Source of the DNA: Podaxis mareebaensis
Lineage: Eukaryota; Basidiomycota; Agaricomycetes; Agaricales; Agaricaceae
Length of the DNA stretch: 64,000 bases
Direction: 5' to 3'
Assembly (NCBI GenBank): GCA_018524725.1
Contig: JAEUWP010000140.1
Span: 148,690-212,689 of the forward strand
In this document: in pieces, positions 59,023-64,000 of the stretch
Numbering within the stretch: position 1 is the stretch's first letter
Layout: the number at the start of each line of letters is the position of its first letter
Notes under the pieces: generated by a model
What the model saw: the letters and a program-made list of their open reading frames with translations, nothing else
Databases searched by the model: none
What the model was told of the DNA's origin: nothing
Made by a program: the position numbers and the translations under genes

Positions 59023-62000
59023 GTAGTTCTGAAGATCAGCTCAACATTGTTGATCTTCATGCATCTAAAGGAAAATGTTTACTAATCCCAACAGAAATAC
59101 TAACACCAAAAGGAACACATAAAATCAAAGCATTACTAGATTCAGGAGCCAGTGGCCAATTTATATCACCAAATTTAGTAAAGAATCTAAAATTAACCAA
59201 GAAGCCACTTAAAAAAAGTACAATACATTTATAATGCTGATGGATCAAGAAATTCAGGAACAAAAACAACACACTATGCCGAAATCAAAATCAAGATCAA
59301 TGACAAAATTATGAAAATAAAACCAAAAATAATCAACCTAGGCTATAAAGAACTATTTATAGGTATATCATGGTTGTGAAAATACAACCCAGACATAGAT
59401 TGGGAAAGAAAGACACTGAAATGGTGTGATGAAGAATCACAAGCTATACAACTAACTGAATATAAATCTAAACAGATGATCAACAGTATTGACCTTAGTC
59501 AATATATAGATTCAGAAGACGATGAAGAAGATCTAGAGATAAATATTAAACACAACACATCTCAAGATCTTTACAACAAAACAGAAGAAACCAAGAAGAA
59601 GGAATCTGATCCTTTAAAAGTAGTACCAAAAAAAAAAATTTCATAAATTTCTTAAGGTATTCAGTAAAGAGAAATCAGAAAGAATGCCACCAAGACGTCC
59701 TTGGGATCATAAGATCGAAGTCGACGAAACCTTCATTCCAAAATGAATGCCTATCTACCATCTTACACCTCAGGAATGCAAGGAACTGGACAAATTCATA
59801 GAAGAAAATTTACGAAAGGGATACATTCGTAAATCACAATCACCAATGGCCTCATCTTTCTTCTTTGTAGGAAAGAAAGGAGGAGATTTACGCCCTTGTC
59901 AAGACTATTGCTATCTTAATGATCACACCATTAAGAATGCTCATCCAATTCCTAACATCTCAAAAATTATAGATAAACTTAAAGGAGCAAAATACTTTAC
60001 TAAACTAGACATCCGTCTAGGCTATAACAATGTTAGAATTCAAGAAGGAGATGAATGGAAAGCAGCCTTTCACACCCCAAATGGTTTATACAAACCCACT
60101 GTCATATTCTTTGGCATGACTAACTCTCCAGCTACATTCCAATTGATGATGGATCATCTCTTCCAAGAATTACTATCTAAAGAAAAAGTCATCATCTACA
60201 TGGATGATATACTCATCCCAGCCAAGAAAATTAAAGATCTAGACCATTCTACTATCAAAGTTCTAGAAATACTAGACAAGAATGACCTTTACCTTAAAAC
60301 AGAGAAATGTGAATTTGAAAAACAACATCTAGAATACCTCGGATTCATAATTAAACCAGATTCCATTGAAATGGATCCAATCAAACTCAAAGGAATAGAA
60401 GATTGGCCTATTCCTCAAACAGCAAAGAATGTCCAACAATTCATTGGTTTTTGTAACTTCTACAGGAAGTTTATTAAAAACTACGCTCAAATCGCACATC
60501 CATTATATGCACTCATGTGAAAAACAAAGAAATTCGAATGGAACCCAGAAGCACAGAAAGCATTTGAACTTCTAAAGCAACAATTCCTACAATGCCCTGT
60601 TTTATCAATAGTAGATGAAGAACAACCATTTGAAATAGAATGCAATGTATCAGCATATGCTATTGGAGCAGTACTCTTACAAAGAGATTCAAATGGAGAT
60701 AAACACCCAGTAGCATACTTCTCTAAGGCCTTAAACCAAGCTGAAAGGAACTATCATACATCTGACTGAGAATTCCTTGCCATTATAGAAGCATTAAAGG
60801 AATGGAGACATTACTTGGAAGGATCACCACACCAAGTAATCATATAGTCCAATCACGAGAACCTGATCAGATGGCAAGAACCACAACAACTTAGTCATCA
60901 ACAAGCTAAATGGATGCTATATATGACTAAATTTAACTATGTCATTAAACATCTTCCAGGCAATCAAAATGTACTAGCAGATGCCCTTAGTAGAAGACCG
61001 GATTTAGTACCTGAAGGAACCAACAATGAAAATCTGATAGCCATTCCATCAGAAAAGTTCATTAACTTCCTTTCTGAAGACCTAAAACAGGAGATTGTCA
61101 AAAAGAAGTCAAAGATCCACATGCAAGACTGATTCACATCAGATGATAAAGATTTTATCCAATTCCAAAATAAGATTGTCATACCCAATGATCCGAATAT
61201 CAAACAGAAAATTTTACAATTTGTACACAACCATCCTACTTCAGGACATCCAGGAATAAGAGATACATTACAGAAACTTCAGAAAGAAGTTTATTGGCCA
61301 GGAATGAACACTTATGTTCACAACTATGTGAAAGGATGCCCAACATGTCAACAGTACAAAATTAACTGACATCCAACAAAACCTCCATTACAACCAATCA
61401 AAGGACCAACTTCTACCCATCCATTCAGCCAAATATCTATGGATCTTATCACAGATCTACCCCCGGATGACAGATATGATGCTATTTTGTCCATAGTGGA
61501 CTATGGACTTATGAAAGGGATTATCCTAACAGCTACAAAGAAAACCGCAACTTCCAATGACATTGCAGAAATCCTAATTGAGAAAGTCTTTTCCAAATAT
61601 GGAACACCTCAAAAGGTTATCTCAGATCGAGACCCTAGATTTGCAGCCAAATCAATGCAAGAATTCTATAAGAAGCTAAACATAGAACCAGCTATGTCAA
61701 CCACTTATCACCCACAAACAGACGGAACAACGGAACGATACAATCAAGAAATAGAATTCTACTTAGCCGTTTATACTTCAAGAAACCCACATTCATGGAG
61801 AAGAGCACTACCCATAATTGAATTCATTCACAATACTAAACCACATGCAGGAAGAACGAATACACCATATGAATTGATCTTAGGCTATAATCCTAAGGCA
61901 GTAATAGAAAGTGAAGAAGAATCTAAAGTGCCTTCAATCAACAAAAAGATTCTATCTTTAGAACAAATGAGAGAAGCAGCACTTGAAGCACATGAACAAA

Positions 62001-62473
62001 TGTGAAAAGTAATGGCTGCTAGACAAAACAAACCTTGGAATCCATTCAAGGTTGGAGATAAAGTATGGCTAGACAATCAAAACCTACCTCTTCCATATGC
62101 TTCAAAGAAGTTGAACTAGAAAAGAGAAGGACCTTTCACCATTCTACGACAAATATCACCTGTTACCTATGAACTAAAACTTCCAGCAAAATGGAAGATT
62201 CACAACAAGTTTCATGCTTCACTTCTCACACCAGTAGTTGAGAATAACATCTATGGAAAACACCACACTAATCCACCACCAATTCTCATCTCAGGAGAAG
62301 AAGAATATGAAGTTGAAGCAATCTTGAAACATAGGATTCAAAGAAGACGCTTGGAGTATCTGATACATTGGAAAAGCTATAGACCAACTGAGGACTCATG
62401 GGAACCTGAAGAAAACTTAGAAAATGCAAAACAAATACTTCAGGAGTATAAAAGACAGAAGAAACTCACCTAA
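59017..62473 (+). pseudogene. pol of the chromovirus with C-terminal chromodomain
   Basis: Protease (LLDSGASGQFISPNLV) near 59135, reverse transcriptase with the VIIYMDDILIP catalytic motif (60190-60215), RNase H (VSAYAIGAVLLQRDS, EALKEWRHYLEG; an expected Asp is Asn), integrase zinc region (HPTSGHPGIRDTLQK, GCPTCQQYK), DDE core (DRDPRF, TTERYNQEIE), and a chromodomain near 62300-62450 (LEYLIHWKSYRPTEDSWEPE). Frame breaks lie in A-runs at about 59212-59218 and 59630-59640. Stops: TGA at 59377, 59744, 60518, 60767, 61130, 61367, 62003; TAG near 60845 and at 62117. Chromodomains direct insertion to heterochromatin in related elements. Confidence 0.92.
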
Positions 62474-62487
62474 CATTCCTCAGACAA

Positions 62488-63777
62488 ATGTCCTCTACTC
62501 CCAATGAAAACATCCTCTCTACAACCTTGAATCCTCCCTCTCCGAAGCCTGAGGCAAAGACAAAGACTGTCTCAAGCCACCAAGCTTCACCACGACCTCA
62601 ACCAGGTCAAGCTGAAGTACCCAGTAGTGAAGTTGCTGCCCTACGATGCATCTTTCTACATGAGGGAACAGCCCACAACTTTATATCCAGTTACAGCCAG
62701 AATCATAAATTCATTGACCTTTGCAACACCATCAGGCTTGTGCTTGATGAGTTTGCTACTGCACAAAGCCATTATATCACACAATCCAAGAAATTGGACA
62801 CCTCTATTTGTGAACTGGCATGCAGTCTCCCTGCAGGTCCCTATATTGGGAACATCATCTGGAAGATCAGGACCATTGAGCCTGACTTCTACCTACAGCC
62901 TGCAGCAATCAGCAAACCAGCTCCAGATGGATTTACACCATGTCCTAGCTGCCCCAGAGAACTTACAACTTGACCATCTACCACTCCTTTGCTGGAATCA
63001 CACAAACCTAATGAACTGGCTAAGAATGACAACAATCATTCGACTAGCCCAACTTTGCAAAATGGTAGACATGCTCGAGAAACTACCACCATACGTCTTC
63101 CAAATCTATGACCCTGAAACTGACCCTGCCACTTATGTAGTCGAGTGGGCCATTTCCAGACACAGTGCAAAATGTACTACTGCATCCACTGCAAGTGTTC
63201 CGCCCCTGGACACTTTTCCAAGTTTTGCTCCAGAAATCCTTATTCAGGCATTGATCGAAGGAACTTACCCACAACCACCTTGGAAAAACTGGAGTGGCTT
63301 GAAGATGACAGGATCACCTCAATCATCTGAGGAACCCCTTCCATCGCCACCAACAACTTACACAACGATTCCAAATTGGATATTGGAATACCCACACCTC
63401 CTAACTCCCCCACTGACACTGCCACCAAGTCAGATGTCAACTCAGGAACCAAGCAGACTTCCCACACCAATGGACCTAATCGGGTTACCTTTACCCTCAG
63501 CCCCACTTACCATCCCATGAAGTGAACTCCTGAGAAGCACACCCCTCTCACCATCGACCCAAGAGTCGGTCGACTCCAACAATTTTCCAGAGCTACTGCC
63601 TATTGTCATGCTCGAGGAAACCCTCATGCAACATTTGCTAGAACTACCAGTAACAAACAATATCCTTTCTTGTCTTCCACCAGATACACCTACACTTCAG
63701 ATGATTACGATGCTGATTTCGAATTTGACTTCGACGATGAGGCTATCTACAACATAGATAGTGAAGGACATTACTAG
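62488..63777 (+). pseudogene. Third ORF of the chromovirus with two zinc-knuckle-like clusters
   Basis: A separate frame starting MSSTPNENILSTTLNPPSP 15 bases after the pol stop, about 430 codons to TAG at 63775-63777. It is interrupted only by TGA codons (62971, 63109, 63115, 63121, 63328, 63526). It contains CHLCSRVGHFQTQC (CX2CX4HX4C) followed by CIHCKCSAPGHFSKFC (CX2CX6HX4C), a Pro/Thr-rich region and an acidic end (DDYDADFEFDFDDEAIYNID). There is no signal peptide or membrane segment, so it does not look like an envelope. Function unknown; a nucleic-acid-binding, gag-like accessory protein is the best guess. Confidence 0.7.
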
Positions 63778-64000
63778 AAGTATTACTAATTAGCTACAAG
63801 CCAAGTAGTTGATTAGATAAGGAAGAACAGTTACTAGTCTAACTATAGCAGAGTAGTAGATTAGTAAGGTAACAAATATACACAATCAATTGTGTTTGAT
63901 CCAACATGAGGCTAGCTAAAATTTATCCATCTATCATACTTGACATTATGAGCAACACCCTCCACATTGAAATTGATCTGGCTACCCTTCTTTCCCCTGA
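63778..64000 (+). other. Downstream part of the element, unassigned
   Basis: 222 bases, AT-rich and without CpG after about 63735. It may contain untranslated element sequence before the 3' LTR. A frame beginning MSNTLHIEIDLATLLSP at 63949 runs off the window end. No LTR copy is recognisable. Confidence 0.4.

Larger units (their letters stand above)
56118..64000 (+). mobile_element. Ty3/gypsy chromovirus, inactive, 3' end outside window
   Basis: LTR retrotransposon with gag, pol (protease, reverse transcriptase, RNase H, integrase, chromodomain) and an additional third frame. The left border is set at TGTTATGAAC (56118), where homology of the flanking repeat ends; TG fits an LTR start. No second copy of this LTR occurs before the window end, so the element continues beyond 64000. 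It is disabled by many in-frame stops, mostly TGA. It still contains CpGs, unlike the flanking DNA, so it inserted after that DNA had lost its CpGs. Confidence 0.88.

Overview
The window comes from a filamentous basidiomycete, most likely a wood- or litter-decay agaricomycete. Genes are dense, on both strands, and split by many introns of about 45-60 nt. The gene set fits: a GMC alcohol oxidase, GH10 xylanases, an expanded-type G-alpha, a TEA-domain factor, HEN1, a small fungal seven-helix protein and a Ty3/gypsy chromovirus. Exon structures given here were assembled by hand from reading frame, GT-AG or GC-AG borders and conservation of known families. In the genes where I tallied exon lengths, the phases close; AOX, PEX11 and the xylanases were not tallied exon by exon.

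Layout. 1-3.6 kb: 3' end of F-actin capping protein beta, a PPIL3-type cyclophilin and a divergent G-alpha. 4.5 kb: an intron-containing tRNA. 7.1-9.7 kb: TAN1 (THUMP) and a TEA/ATTS factor, convergent. 9.7-14.3 kb: largely gene-free. 14.3-26.4 kb: compact run with a Nudix phosphohydrolase, a ZIP metal transporter, an HD phosphohydrolase, the replication factor C subunit Rfc5, an alcohol oxidase and a PEX11-like protein. 27.3-31.7 kb: two GH10 xylanases flanking a decayed third copy; a fourth relic lies at 36.7-37.0 kb. 32-52.7 kb: HEN1, a seven-helix membrane protein, a tail-anchored protein (possibly Pex26-like), a J-domain co-chaperone, RAI1/DXO, a Whi5-like protein, a SUR7/PalI protein and a sugar transporter.

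From 52.8 kb the character changes abruptly. A 3.4 kb block without a single CpG holds two diverged copies of an unknown repeat, a 284-codon open frame and a 5'-truncated LINE relic. A chromovirus is inserted into the second repeat copy and runs to the window end. It carries gag, pol with a C-terminal chromodomain, and an unusual third reading frame with two zinc-knuckle-like Cys/His clusters. Most of its stop codons are TGA, several at positions where relatives have Arg, as CpG-to-TpG decay would give.

Functional links. AOX and PEX11 sit side by side, suggesting a peroxisomal or methanol/lignin-methoxyl theme. RAI1 and HEN1 act on RNA ends. Rfc5 and the Whi5-like protein belong to S-phase entry and replication. 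The main novelties are structural: 5-, 6-, 13- and 15-nt microexons, an exon that is only the start codon, three GC-AG introns with the same donor, a G-alpha without its catalytic glutamine, and the accessory third ORF of the retroelement.
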